Positions 47,756 through 57,195 of a stretch of 64,000 nucleotides of DNA are shown piece after piece (position 1 is the first letter of the stretch; each line of letters opens with the position of its first letter). This DNA comes from Gammaproteobacteria bacterium (GTDB lineage: Bacteria; Pseudomonadota; Gammaproteobacteria; SZUA-152). The translations under genes and the position numbers were made by a program. The stretch is taken from the NCBI GenBank assembly GCA_032250735.1, contig JAVVEP010000010.1:1224-65223 (forward strand), in the 5' to 3' direction. The notes beneath the pieces are model-generated. The model was given only the letters and a program-made list of their open reading frames with translations, did no database searches and was not told the origin of the DNA.

Positions 47756-49984
47756 ATGGATAAAAAGCAATCAGGGTTTAGCATGCCTCACAATATTTCG
47801 CGGGAATCGGACAGCGCAGATACCATCAAAAGCTCGAAAGGGATTTTGATCCAGGGTTTCGGCTTTACCATTCTAGTCATCATCATTATGGCCGTGCTGT
47901 GGTTTCGGATGATCTCCGAGCATCAAATAAAGATTGATCAAATCCTCGAAGAACGAAATGAAACCCGGGCCGTTTTCACCATGCGCGACGCCGCCTATCA
48001 ACGCGCCCTTATCCTGCATCGAATGGCCCTCCTGGAAGACGAGTTCGACCGGGATGAGGAATACCTGCTGTTTAAAGAAAAGGCCGAGGATTTCATCAAG
48101 GCAAGAGAAATGTTTCTAGAGGCCATGGCCGAAGGATCATTTCCCAATGAAATGACTATCTGGGAGCAGGCGTTGCCTGACATACGAAAAGGATCAGAGG
48201 TCCAAACTGAGGCAGTGCAATATTTGCTCAATGACGAAATGAAAAAGGCCAACACCCTGCTGCTCAACGATGTGGTGCCAACCCAAAACCGGGTTATGGG
48301 CAAGCTGACCGAACTCCTGGACGAACAACGAAGAAAATCAGAGTCCACGGTCAAAGAGATATCGGATAACAATAGATCCGGGCTGGTTCTGATGACCATT
48401 TTTGCCACATGGGCGGTTGTCTGGGGACTGGGGATCGGCATGTATACGATTAAGCGAATCACACGGGTTGAACAATCGCTACATGAGGCCCGGCAAAGGG
48501 CGCAGGATGCAGACAACCATAAATCACAATTCCTGGCCAACATGAGTCATGAGATACGCACTCCCCTTACCGCCATTATCGGTTTCTCGGAAACCCTGAT
48601 GGAAGACAAAGACAAATCCGGGGATTGGAACAGCTATTTGGGCAGCATCGTTAGAAACGGCAAGCATCTGCATCAGTTAATCAACGACATACTGGACCTG
48701 TCCAAGATTGAAGCCAATCAATTGTCCATTGAACAGATGCCCGTCTCCGCCTGTCAGTTGTTATCCGAGATTGACTCTCTTATGGGCGAACGAGCCAGAA
48801 GCAAAGGTCTGAAATTCGAAATCATCGGCGAATATCCTATTCCTGAATTCATCCTCAGCGACCCTACCCGGTTAAGACAGATTTTGATAAACCTTTGCGG
48901 CAATGCCATAAAATTCACCGCCGATGGCCGGGTAACGCTGCGCGTGAAATATCAAAAAGATGTCAATCAAATGGAATTCAATGTGGAAGACAGCGGCATC
49001 GGCATGAGCAGCGAACAGATCAGCGAGCTATTCAAGCCCTTCAAGCAGGCCGATGCCTCGACCACACGAAAATTCGGCGGAACGGGGCTGGGACTATATA
49101 TTTCCAAACAATTATCAGAACGGCTCGGAGGCAGTCTCTGTGTTGAAAGCCTGCCAGGTGTTGGCAGCCGATTCAGCGTGTTAATCAATACCGGCGATAT
49201 CTCACGGGGCGGCTGGATAAATTCAAGAGAAGAGGCGTCAACCAAAGCCGACGCGATATACAGCGATACAACTATTCCAAAATTAACCGGAAATGTGTTG
49301 TTGGCGGAGGATAATCCCGATAATCAGCAACTGATATCCCTGCATATCAACAAGACAGGCGCCAATGTCACGATCGTTGAAAATGGCAAACTCGCGGTAA
49401 AAGAGGGTTTAACGGGGAACTTCGACTTGATCCTGATGGACATGCAAATGCCCATCATGGGTGGCATTGAAGCCATTAAGAAACTACGTGACGCAAACTG
49501 CATGACTCCCATAGCCACTTTGACGGCCAACGCCATGAAAGAGGATGTCGAAAAATCGGAAAAAGCCGGCGCAACGGATTTCCTGACCAAACCCATTAAT
49601 AAAAATGAATTTTATTCGGTGCTGGGCAAGTATCTAACATCAGCAGAAGTCTTGCAGACCCGGCTGAATCCTCCAACATCGATTCAACCAGCAAAGATAT
49701 ATGATGAAGACATTCAGGATCTGGTGGAAATGTATGCGGAGCGGTTGCCGGAAACGGGATACCGCATTGAGCGTTTACTTAACGCCAAACAATGGGATGA
49801 CATCCGGCATGAAATACACCAACTCAAGGGCACTGGCGGCGCCTTCGGATTTCCCGAGATCACCGAACAATGCATCGATATAGAGCAAAAGATTAAAACT
49901 GATGACCTGGAATCGGCCGCGCAACTCATTAGAACCTTCATCGAGAACAATCTGCGAAGCGTGGACAATAATATCGCGAACTGA
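47756..49984 (+). CDS. Hybrid sensor histidine kinase (HisKA-HATPase-REC-HPt)
   Basis: 742-residue hybrid kinase. TM1 is at about residues 27-50 and TM2 at about 205-225, with a helical periplasmic sensor of about 155 residues between them. HisKA has SHEIRTPLTA (His near 263). HATPase has NAIKFT near 380 and GTGLGLYISK. The receiver domain has LLAEDNPDN and a phospho-acceptor Asp in LILMDMQMP (near 560). A C-terminal HPt domain has HQLKGTGGAFG (His near 688). A complete internal phosphorelay is therefore present. No partner response regulator is adjacent. The start (ATG 47756) has no strong ribosome binding site. Confidence 0.9.
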   Translation: MDKKQSGFSMPHNISRESDSADTIKSSKGILIQGFGFTILVIIIMAVLWFRMISEHQIKIDQILEERNETRAVFTMRDAAYQRALILHRMALLEDEFDRDEEYLLFKEKAEDFIKAREMFLEAMAEGSFPNEMTIWEQALPDIRKGSEVQTEAVQYLLNDEMKKANTLLLNDVVPTQNRVMGKLTELLDEQRRKSESTVKEISDNNRSGLVLMTIFATWAVVWGLGIGMYTIKRITRVEQSLHEARQRAQDADNHKSQFLANMSHEIRTPLTAIIGFSETLMEDKDKSGDWNSYLGSIVRNGKHLHQLINDILDLSKIEANQLSIEQMPVSACQLLSEIDSLMGERARSKGLKFEIIGEYPIPEFILSDPTRLRQILINLCGNAIKFTADGRVTLRVKYQKDVNQMEFNVEDSGIGMSSEQISELFKPFKQADASTTRKFGGTGLGLYISKQLSERLGGSLCVESLPGVGSRFSVLINTGDISRGGWINSREEASTKADAIYSDTTIPKLTGNVLLAEDNPDNQQLISLHINKTGANVTIVENGKLAVKEGLTGNFDLILMDMQMPIMGGIEAIKKLRDANCMTPIATLTANAMKEDVEKSEKAGATDFLTKPINKNEFYSVLGKYLTSAEVLQTRLNPPTSIQPAKIYDEDIQDLVEMYAERLPETGYRIERLLNAKQWDDIRHEIHQLKGTGGAFGFPEITEQCIDIEQKIKTDDLESAAQLIRTFIENNLRSVDNNIAN

Positions 49985-50388
49985 ATGGAGCCAACCTGTA
50001 TCCAACCACTACGCGACCAGGCGACTACGGCGATTTTTCTATTCAGCAGCAATGAATAAAATCATCAGTAGAACAATATCCATCCGCGAAAAAAAGTGTC
50101 AGGATTACACTTTATCCGCACAGCGACATATCCCCCCTCTCCACTCTCCTCTATTTTCACAGACTTTTTCTCTACGCCTCCCACAATCCAGGCCGACTAA
50201 CCGCTATCGCTATGGTTTGTGCGCCCATGTCAGTGCGGTGCGCACTTTCCGGAAAACCTCATTAAACTATACTGGTGATTATCCATGCCGGTGCACGGCC
50301 TAAAACAGGCACAACAGCATGAGAAGTCTACTGGCATCCGCCTGCTCACACGCTCACGGTGGATACCTGAAATCAGCGAGGAAGCAAC
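49985..50388. other. 404-bp intergenic region before the persulfide dioxygenase
   Basis: No gene recognised. It contains a GTGCGGTGCGCAC palindrome-like stretch near 50233-50245. It likely carries the promoter of the dioxygenase gene, whose start is preceded by AGGAAG. Confidence 0.4.
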
Positions 50389-51141
50389 ATGATATTTCGT
50401 CAATTGATCGAACCCGATTCCAATACCTACACCTATTTACTGGCCTGTCCTGAAACCGGGCAGGCGCTGCTGATCGACCCGGTGCTCGACACCTTGCAGC
50501 GTGATCTTGATGTACTACAGCAACTGGGGCTCAGGCTCGCCTATAGCGTTGAGACCCACCATCATGCGGATCATCTGACCAGTGCAGGGATGTTGCGGGA
50601 ACGGACGGGGTGCCAGGTCGTTTACCCATCGATTGAAAAACCCGACTGTGCCGACATCGGCGTCACGGAGGGTCAGGCATTTACGATGGGCTCGGTTGAG
50701 CTGACGCCCTTATTCACGCCCGGCCATACCTCCCATCACCACGCCTACCTGTTGGACACGGGTACGCACAAAATGGTCTTCAGCGGTGATGCGCTGCTGA
50801 TTGAGGCCTGTGGACGGACCGATTTCCAGTCCGGCGATGCGGCCATGCTGTATCACAGCATCCATGAAAAATTATTTATTCTGCCCGGCGAGACACTGGT
50901 ATATCCCGCACATGATTATGAGGGCCGATGTGTTTCCAGTATCGCCCAAGAGAAAATACGCAATCCTCGCCTGGGCGGTGAGAAAAGCCTGCAGGAATTC
51001 GTCAGCATTATGCAGGGCCTGGACCTGCCCTACCCGCGCAAGATCGATTTCGCCGTGCCGGGCAATGAACAATGCGGCAAATGCCCACCGAATGTGCCGG
51101 ATGAATACAGGGGACCGTGCGAACCGCATGAGCAGGGCTGA
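50389..51141 (+). CDS. ETHE1-type persulfide dioxygenase
   Basis: 250-residue metallo-beta-lactamase-fold iron dioxygenase that oxidises glutathione persulfide to sulfite. The start IFRQLIEPDSNTYTYLLACP and the metal motif H57-x-H59-x-D61-H62 (ETHHHADH) are ETHE1-like. Further ligands are in the TPGHTSHHH, FSGDALLIEACGRTDFQ and YPAHDYEGR stretches. The Gly/Arg/Thr/Asp set around GRTDFQ matches ETHE1 rather than glyoxalase II. A C-terminal Cys-containing extension (NEQCGKCPPN) is typical of several bacterial members. It fits cytosolic sulfane-sulfur oxidation alongside Sox and Tsd. Confidence 0.9.
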   Translation: MIFRQLIEPDSNTYTYLLACPETGQALLIDPVLDTLQRDLDVLQQLGLRLAYSVETHHHADHLTSAGMLRERTGCQVVYPSIEKPDCADIGVTEGQAFTMGSVELTPLFTPGHTSHHHAYLLDTGTHKMVFSGDALLIEACGRTDFQSGDAAMLYHSIHEKLFILPGETLVYPAHDYEGRCVSSIAQEKIRNPRLGGEKSLQEFVSIMQGLDLPYPRKIDFAVPGNEQCGKCPPNVPDEYRGPCEPHEQG

Positions 51142-51260
51142 GAGCCTGGTGTCTTGCGCACACGGCCCAATGCCCTTCCAGTGCAGCGCTTACCAAAAAA
51201 TAATCACCATAAAGATAGAGCGCAGGATTTTACGGCACGATAGATATGGGGCATCCTCCG

Positions 51261-52832
51261 TCAGTGCGCTGTTGCCGGAGACAGGCCTCTTTCCTCCTTG
51301 GCGGGATTTTTGTCGGCATCGGCCTTCGCCTTTTTGTCTAGCAACTTCTCAAGCGCTTCGGGCGTGCGACCGTAAAGACAATTCTCGTTATGGTGCTTGT
51401 CGCGGGTGTGCTCAACGCTTTGTACAAAACGCGGGTCCCCCGGGCGATCATGACTGTTCACAAATAGCGCCACATCCCAGGCCTCCTGATCGGTCAATGA
51501 TCCACCTAAACCATACGGCATGTTGGCCTTGATAAAACCGGCGGCAGTGTTGATGCGATGCATACCGGCACCCCAGTTGAATGAATCCTTTCCCCACAGC
51601 GGCGGGAAGGCATATCCATTCTCAGTCGGGGTCCCCTGCCCGTCAGCCCCATGACATATCACGCAGCTGTTCGTATACACCGCCTCACCACGTTTCATGT
51701 CGGGCGTTTGGGGTGGTTGCGCCAGATTGAGAAAACCCTGACCGGGTAAGCGGGTTCCGGTCGGGGCACCGCTGGCGAGCCAGTAGTGATAGGTCACCAG
51801 TGCCGTCATTTCCTTGCTGTCCACCGGCGGCGCCTTTCCATCCATGCTGAACTGGAAGCACCCCTGGATACGGGTCTGAATGGTATCGACCTGCTGGGTC
51901 TTCGAGCGATAGGCAGGATAGATGACATAAGCTGCCCACAACGGGGCCGAATAGGGTTTACGGCCATTATTGAGGTGGCAATTGGCGCAGTTCAGTCCAT
52001 TGCCGACAAAGGCACTGGCATGTTGTTGGGTATTGATGAAGATGCTTTTACCCAGCAGTACGGTATTGCCGAATTCATTGTCCGGAATTTCGCTTTCCGG
52101 TGGCGGTACAAACTTGACGGCTGATGTTGGCCGGCTCTCCTCTTTACTCGACACCTTTTTACTCGGCACCTTGCTCTGAAAGGCGCCGATATCGGCCGGT
52201 TCGGCACCCGTACGCGTCGTCAGGTACTGGGCGACGGCCTGCATGTCTTCGTCGCCAAGACTGTCAGACAATGCCTTCATCAGGCTCTGTGGATCATTGC
52301 GGCGCAGACCGCTTCTCCAGGCCTTCAACTGGGTGACAATATACGTGGCGTGCTGTCCGACAATCGGGGGGAATGCCGGTTCAACGCCCACCCCACCATT
52401 CACATGACACTTGAAACACGGCGGTATGTCTTGCTCCCAGTCACCATTTCTTGCCAGTTCCTCACCACGCGCAAGGACGGCGGGATCCGCATCAGATGAC
52501 GGTATTTTGGTGCGCGGCAAGCTCGCGTAATAGGCTGCGGCCGATGCGGCATCCTCGCTACTCAAGGCCTTGGCGATGGATGCCATGATCGGATTAGCGC
52601 GCGTACCCACCTTGAAGTCGGCGATCTGTTTGATGAAATAGGCCTGCGGCAAATGTGCCAGCGCCGGAAAACCGGCCAGCGGGTTACCCGCACCATCGAC
52701 GCCATGGCAGGTAATGCAGGCCGTCGCGGCCCCGCTGCCCTGTGTGACGATGGCCGGCGGAGCGCCCACTGCTGTGGAGATGGCCGCAGCCATTAGGCTG
52801 AGCAGGAATAATACCGTCCTGATTGGTCGCAT
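51261..52832 (-). CDS. tsdA: TsdBA-type fusion: tetrahaem thiosulfate dehydrogenase
   Basis: Periplasmic cytochrome of about 523 residues, predicted to oxidise thiosulfate to tetrathionate. The signal peptide (RTVLFLLSLMAAAISTAVGA) follows ATG 52832, which has GGAG nine bases upstream. The N-terminal half (about 25-200) is a dihaem cytochrome c4-like domain (CITCH, CFKCH), like TsdB. The C-terminal half is TsdA-like: NCANCHLNNGR, TIQTRIQGCFQFSMDGK and CVICHGADGQG. The Cys in RIQGCFQ corresponds to the conserved TsdA segment around the catalytic site. TsdBA fusions have been described in purple sulfur bacteria. A Lys/Asp-rich tail ends the protein. Confidence 0.85.
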   Translation of the reverse strand: MRPIRTVLFLLSLMAAAISTAVGAPPAIVTQGSGAATACITCHGVDGAGNPLAGFPALAHLPQAYFIKQIADFKVGTRANPIMASIAKALSSEDAASAAAYYASLPRTKIPSSDADPAVLARGEELARNGDWEQDIPPCFKCHVNGGVGVEPAFPPIVGQHATYIVTQLKAWRSGLRRNDPQSLMKALSDSLGDEDMQAVAQYLTTRTGAEPADIGAFQSKVPSKKVSSKEESRPTSAVKFVPPPESEIPDNEFGNTVLLGKSIFINTQQHASAFVGNGLNCANCHLNNGRKPYSAPLWAAYVIYPAYRSKTQQVDTIQTRIQGCFQFSMDGKAPPVDSKEMTALVTYHYWLASGAPTGTRLPGQGFLNLAQPPQTPDMKRGEAVYTNSCVICHGADGQGTPTENGYAFPPLWGKDSFNWGAGMHRINTAAGFIKANMPYGLGGSLTDQEAWDVALFVNSHDRPGDPRFVQSVEHTRDKHHNENCLYGRTPEALEKLLDKKAKADADKNPAKEERGLSPATAH

Positions 52833-53101
52833 TATCTGTCTCTCCATAAGGTATTGGACGCATTTCCATGGCATAGCAATTTAAGATTGCTCGCCCCGTC
52901 CTAAGCGACTATAGACCAAAACCCTGCAACTGCCCGCAGACCATCGCCGTTTCCTGACCGGCCCGGTTTTCACTTCCCCACAGTGGAGCCTGACATGCAA
53001 TCGTGATAGTGATCCCGCCAAAGACGCAGATGATCACCCGTTAAAAACGTACAAATATTTATCGAGTTATATCGCCAGAGTGCGCATGGAGGTTAGCAAG
53101 C
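52833..53101. promoter_or_regulatory. Region upstream of the tsd fusion gene
   Basis: About 270 bp between the terminator at 53102 and the tsdBA start; it must contain the tsd promoter. No operator was recognised. Confidence 0.4.
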
Positions 53102-53129
53102 ATAAAAAAGGCCACATGATGTGGCCTCC
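53102..53129 (-). terminator. Rho-independent terminator of the lipoprotein gene
   Basis: GGCCACAT-GAT-GTGGCC hairpin with an A run on the plus strand, which is a T run on the minus strand, 40 bp after the stop of the gene at 53169. Confidence 0.9.
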
Positions 53130-53168
53130 TGTAAACACGACAATGGTGGCGGTGCACCATAGGCCGGA

Positions 53169-53735
53169 TTAGTTCATACCATTGAAGTTTCTGAACTGCG
53201 CCATCAATGCCGTTGGCTTTTCCTTTTTGTTACTTTTGTTCAGCACATAGATCACGGTTTCACCTTTGGGGCCGGAACCGATGTCTGAAAAACGCAGGGC
53301 GGCCTCGCCGGTGTCGCGAACCATTTTCATGTCTGCGTAGGAGCTGAAGACAAAGATGCGGCCTTCGGCGCGCATCTCGCCGTAAAAATTCGCCGGGGTA
53401 CGCTTACCTTCATAGATGTCGATGGCAGGAATACCCGAGGTTTTCTTTTTGTCCGCAGCCGGCAAGCCAAACACCAGGGTCTCTCCTTTGGGGCCGGCGC
53501 CGATGCGGGTCAGGCGGAACGAGGTCTCACCCAGCTGGAGAAACTCGTCGTAGGTGTGTTTATCGTAAAAAATATTGATGCGGCCATCTGCATGGACTTC
53601 CAGAATCTGCTCAACCGATTGTGGTGTCGCCGCTGTCTGCGCCGCCGGCGGGTTCGTGGCACAGGCGGTCGTCGCCATACTGATCAGCATTAAACCGAGC
53701 AGACCTGCACGGCTGACGTGTGTCGTCTTTTTCAT
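53169..53735 (-). CDS. Probable lipoprotein with a duplicated domain
   Basis: 188-residue exported protein. The N-terminus (LLGLMLISMATTACATNPP) has a lipobox-like Cys. The mature part contains two similar halves: GRINIFYDKHTYDEF with GETSFRLTRIGAGPKGETLV, and GRIFVFSSYADMKMV with GEAALRFSDIGSGPKGETVI. It is therefore an internal duplication of about 70 residues. The function is not recognised. AGGAG lies six bases before the ATG and a strong terminator follows, so it is a single-gene unit. Confidence 0.75.
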   Translation of the reverse strand: MKKTTHVSRAGLLGLMLISMATTACATNPPAAQTAATPQSVEQILEVHADGRINIFYDKHTYDEFLQLGETSFRLTRIGAGPKGETLVFGLPAADKKKTSGIPAIDIYEGKRTPANFYGEMRAEGRIFVFSSYADMKMVRDTGEAALRFSDIGSGPKGETVIYVLNKSNKKEKPTALMAQFRNFNGMN

Positions 53736-54083
53736 CGTCCTCTCCTATAAGAATCAAAATATACCGACGAAAAGGTTACATACCCTACATGACAAATTTG
53801 TGACATCCGTAGCTATCCCTTGGCAAAGTACAACGATACAGGCCAGGCGGTGATACCGGCCACGCATTGTTTACCGCCGTGCAGGCCATTTACCCGATAT
53901 TTCATGCGGTATTTCCATTGCGTATCCCAACGGTAAAGCGAGGCTATTTTTGCGTTATTGGCCTGAGTCATGCGACACTTTGCGGCTTATTTGTTGTGAC
54001 TGGCGCAGCGGTTCAGGAGGCCTTCCGGAGGCCGTGAGAGGCTGCGCCGGTGTATCTGGGATAGCAGGCACGATGGTCAAACT
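53736..54083. promoter_or_regulatory. Divergent promoter region lipoprotein / GGDEF gene
   Basis: 348 bp between divergent genes. An AT-rich part lies near the lipoprotein gene. A GCGGTTCAGGAGGCCTTCCGG-like GC-rich palindromic stretch lies at about 54008-54032. No operator assigned. Confidence 0.4.
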
Positions 54084-55445
54084 ATGAACGAAAATCCGCA
54101 TTCTCCACCCAATGATTTTATGGATCTGCTGCTGGATGCTGTCTGCATGGTTGATCGTGACGGTTATTTCCGCTATGTCAGCGCGGCCAGTGAGCGCATT
54201 TTCGGCTATCTGCCGGAGGAGATGGTCGACCGGTCCGTGATGGACTTTGTCCATCCCGGGGACCGGCAAAAGACACTACAGGCCATCTATGACATTCTGG
54301 AGGGAGAGCCTAAGCCCTATTTCGAAAATCGTTATGTGCGCAAGGATGGCAAGATCGCCCATATCATGTGGTCTGCCCACTGGTCGGAGTCACAACAGCT
54401 GCGCGTGGCGGTGGCCCGTGACGTCACCGAACGCCGGCATGCGGAACTGATGCAGGCGGCGCTATACGCCATCGCCGAGGCGGCTATCGCGCCGGGTGAT
54501 TTGCAAACCCTGTTTCAACGCATTCACAACGTGGTCAACGATCTGTTGCTGGGCACGAATTTCGCCGTAGCGCTCTATGACCCGGAAAAGGATGAGCTCA
54601 GCTTCCCCTATTATGCGGACCAGTATCGCGTGGCACCGGCACCGCACAGGCTAAAGTCGGACATCCTGATTTCCCAGGTGATTCTCACCGGTCAGGCATT
54701 GCTGCTGACACCGGACAGCGCCGCCTCGGTGCTGTCGCAATTGGAGGTGGTGGCAAATCCGGTTGCACTGAACTGGCTCGGGGTTCCACTGGAATCTGCC
54801 GGTCGCGTTTTAGGCGCGCTTGTCGTGCAGAGCTATGCTGACGATGTATGTTTTACCGAAGAAGACCGGGAACTGTTGCTGTTTATTGCGGCCCAGCTTG
54901 CGGCGGCTATTGAGCGAAAGAGACTGCATTCCCGCCTGGAATACATGGCACAACATGATCAGTTAACCGACCTGCCTAACCGCATGTTGTTTCTGGACCA
55001 TCTGCACAAGGCATTATCCAGGGCTCAACGGGAGCAGACCCGGCTGGCCGTTTTGTATCTGGACCTGGATCACTTCAAGCAGGTGAATGACACCTATGGA
55101 CATACCGTGGGCGATCATCTGCTACAGGAGGTGGCGGGTCGCCTGCTGCGCTGCGTCCGTAAATCGGATACCGTAGGACGTCTTGGGGGGGACGAATTTA
55201 TCATCCTGCTGGATGGCATAAAGCAGCCTGAGGACGCCAACATGGTCGCCGAAAAAATCCTTGCCAGTCTGTCTGCACCCTATGCACAGGACACGCTGAC
55301 ATTGCAGATCATTCCCAGCATCGGTGTCGCCATTTTTCCGGAGAACGGCGAGGACGGTGATCAGCTGATCCGCTACGCGGATAACGCGATGTATCAGGAA
55401 AAAAGCAACCATCGGCAACATAAAAAAGAAGCCCGTTCTATCTAA
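54084..55445 (+). CDS. PAS-GAF-GGDEF diguanylate cyclase
   Basis: 453-residue soluble cyclic-di-GMP synthase. The PAS domain covers about residues 12-120 (DAVCMVDRDGYFRYVSAASE). A GAF domain covers about 125-275. GGDEF covers about 285-445 with RLGGDEFIILL and the upstream DLDHFKQVNDTYGH segment intact. No transmembrane helix. An RxxD inhibitory site upstream of GGDEF is not obvious. The gene ends just before a short direct-repeat stretch and converges with the PfpI-DsrC fusion gene. Confidence 0.9.
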   Translation: MNENPHSPPNDFMDLLLDAVCMVDRDGYFRYVSAASERIFGYLPEEMVDRSVMDFVHPGDRQKTLQAIYDILEGEPKPYFENRYVRKDGKIAHIMWSAHWSESQQLRVAVARDVTERRHAELMQAALYAIAEAAIAPGDLQTLFQRIHNVVNDLLLGTNFAVALYDPEKDELSFPYYADQYRVAPAPHRLKSDILISQVILTGQALLLTPDSAASVLSQLEVVANPVALNWLGVPLESAGRVLGALVVQSYADDVCFTEEDRELLLFIAAQLAAAIERKRLHSRLEYMAQHDQLTDLPNRMLFLDHLHKALSRAQREQTRLAVLYLDLDHFKQVNDTYGHTVGDHLLQEVAGRLLRCVRKSDTVGRLGGDEFIILLDGIKQPEDANMVAEKILASLSAPYAQDTLTLQIIPSIGVAIFPENGEDGDQLIRYADNAMYQEKSNHRQHKKEARSI

Positions 55446-55482
55446 TCGCACTACACTACTCGAACTACACTAATCGCACTAC
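55443..55482. repeat. Short direct repeats between converging genes
   Basis: Two copies of TAATCGCACTACA flank a diverged ACTACTCGAACTACAC stretch in the gap between the GGDEF gene and the PfpI-DsrC gene. Confidence 0.6.
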
Positions 55483-56354
55483 AGATAGGCCTTTGCCTCC
55501 TCGCCCGGATCGGGCAGGCCGGCGATGCGCCAGGCCTTGATCCCCTCGTTATTGAAATGCCGTTCGATGCAATAAACATCGTCCTGATGCGCGGACTTAC
55601 AGAGGTGATGAAAGTCGGGCACATTCCGATGCTGTTGATAGTGTTCCCGCAGGGCAAAGATGATTTGCCATTGCGCCTCCGACAGCTCGTCTAGCCCTTC
55701 CTGTTTTGCCAGCCCCAGCGCCAGGTGTTCGTCCCAGTTCTCCGGGCTCAGCAGAAAACCCCCTTCATCCCGTTTGAGACCCGACAGATGCTTGCGTGGA
55801 TTGACTGTTGCGGACGACGCCACCTGAGGGCCCTGTGGCGGTGGGTACTGCAGGCTGTTTTCAATGGCATCGCAAAAGGCATCGAGATCCGCGGGCTTAC
55901 GCGAGGTGATCAGATTGCCGTCGATCACCACCGCCTGATCGATCCACACGGCACCGGCATTCACCAGGTCCGTTTTCACCGAGGCCCAGGAGGTTAGTGT
56001 CCTGCCCCGGACAACGCCCGCCTCGATCAACAACTGTGGTCCGTGACAGATGGCGGCGATGGGTTTTCCCGCGTCGGAAAATCCTCGCACCAGGGAGACT
56101 ACGTCGGGGTTGGTGCGTAAGTGGTCGGGGCTATGTCCGCCCGGGATCACGAGCAAGGCGTAATCGTCCGCGGAGACGGCGCGCGCCGAGAAATCGATCC
56201 GGGCAACACTTTGGTCGCGCTTGCCCTTAATCGCGGCCCCGGCCTCGGTGCCGATGATATCCACAATATAACCGGCCTCTTGCAGCCGCTCATAGGGAAT
56301 CTGAAATTCCGAGTCTTCAAAGCCTTCGCCGACAATGATTGCTACCGCTGACAT
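55479..56354 (-). CDS. DJ-1/PfpI domain fused to a DsrC/TusE-like domain
   Basis: 291-residue two-domain protein. Residues 1-170 are a DJ-1/PfpI class I amidotransferase-like domain: E13 in EGFEDSEF, VIPGGHSPDHLR and the nucleophile C103-H104 in AAICHGPQ. Residues 193-291 match DsrC/TusE: DEGGFLLSPENWDEHLALGLA, LSEAQWQIIFALREHYQQH, VPDFHHLCKSA and KAWRIAGLPDP. The conserved C-terminal Cys of DsrC/TusE is absent, because the end reads GEEAKAYL, and the DsrC loop before the last helix is shortened. It cannot carry sulfur in the usual DsrC way; it may be a DsrC-derived binding or regulatory module. It is a single gene between a GGDEF gene and mscL. Confidence 0.85.
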   Translation of the reverse strand: MSAVAIIVGEGFEDSEFQIPYERLQEAGYIVDIIGTEAGAAIKGKRDQSVARIDFSARAVSADDYALLVIPGGHSPDHLRTNPDVVSLVRGFSDAGKPIAAICHGPQLLIEAGVVRGRTLTSWASVKTDLVNAGAVWIDQAVVIDGNLITSRKPADLDAFCDAIENSLQYPPPQGPQVASSATVNPRKHLSGLKRDEGGFLLSPENWDEHLALGLAKQEGLDELSEAQWQIIFALREHYQQHRNVPDFHHLCKSAHQDDVYCIERHFNNEGIKAWRIAGLPDPGEEAKAYL

Positions 56355-56650
56355 GGAAACTCCTGAGAAATCGTGGACGCTGATACCAGAGGATTAAAAA
56401 ATATCCGCGCCTCGAATGCATTGCGATTTCACAATGACGAAGGCCCGCGGTTTTTTCACAGGCGCTCGGGGCGCGGACAGGCGACCCGGCAAATGCTATC
56501 GCCCTGACCTGTCGCACGCTGCCTTGACAATCAATCAATCCCGGCAAATGATCCAAGGATATCTGCACGACCGTTTTTACCCGTAGTCGTTTCTGATAAC
56601 GGGGCTTATTTCCTCTTTAATCTTATGTCTTTGCACAGGGAGAACCGGGC
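56355..56650. promoter_or_regulatory. Divergent region between PfpI-DsrC gene and mscL
   Basis: 296 bp with no gene recognised. It must hold promoters for both neighbours. CAGGGAG lies nine bases before the mscL ATG. Confidence 0.4.
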
Positions 56651-57106
56651 ATGTTTAAGGAATTCAAGGAATTTGCCATGCGTGGCAACGTGGTGGATAT
56701 GGCGGTGGGCATCATCATCGGCGGCGCATTTGGCACCATCGTCAAGAGTCTGGTGTCCGATATGATGATGCCGCCACTGGGCCTGTTACTGGGCGGGGTG
56801 GATTTTTCCGATCTCTTTATCACTCTCAAGCAAGGCGCGATCGCCGGCCCGTATCCGACCCTGGTCGCGGCCCAGGCCGCCGGTGCGGTGACTATCAGTT
56901 ATGGCCTGTTTATCAATTCGGTCATCAGTTTCCTGATCGTGGCCTTTGCCGTGTTCCTGCTCATCAAGGGCATTAACAGAATGCAGCGCGAGAAAGAGGC
57001 GCCGCCCGTCACGCCGACCACCAAGGACTGTCCCTTTTGCGCCACGCCGATCCCCCTCAAGGCGCTACGCTGCCCGCATTGCACCTCTGAACTGGCGGGC
57101 ACCTGA
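56651..57106 (+). CDS. mscL: MscL, large-conductance mechanosensitive channel, with zinc-ribbon tail
   Basis: 151-residue channel that releases solutes on osmotic downshock. The N-terminal helix and TM1 are typical ([20 protein letters not shown]), as is TM2 ([20 protein letters not shown]). Unlike E. coli MscL, the C-terminus has a CPFC...CPHC motif, a possible zinc ribbon, before the end. A terminator shared with accA follows. Confidence 0.95.
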   Translation: MFKEFKEFAMRGNVVDMAVGIIIGGAFGTIVKSLVSDMMMPPLGLLLGGVDFSDLFITLKQGAIAGPYPTLVAAQAAGAVTISYGLFINSVISFLIVAFAVFLLIKGINRMQREKEAPPVTPTTKDCPFCATPIPLKALRCPHCTSELAGT

Positions 57107-57195
57107 CGCGGCGGCCTGGTGCGAGGTATCAAACCGGCAGACAAGCGTCGCTCTCGCACATCCGTGTGCTTCGTGACATAAGGCCATCCCTGGCC

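Noticed and set aside
50801-51532. 243-codon plus-strand frame after the persulfide dioxygenase
   Set aside because: It overlaps the dioxygenase gene and the tsd gene in other frames and shows no domain.
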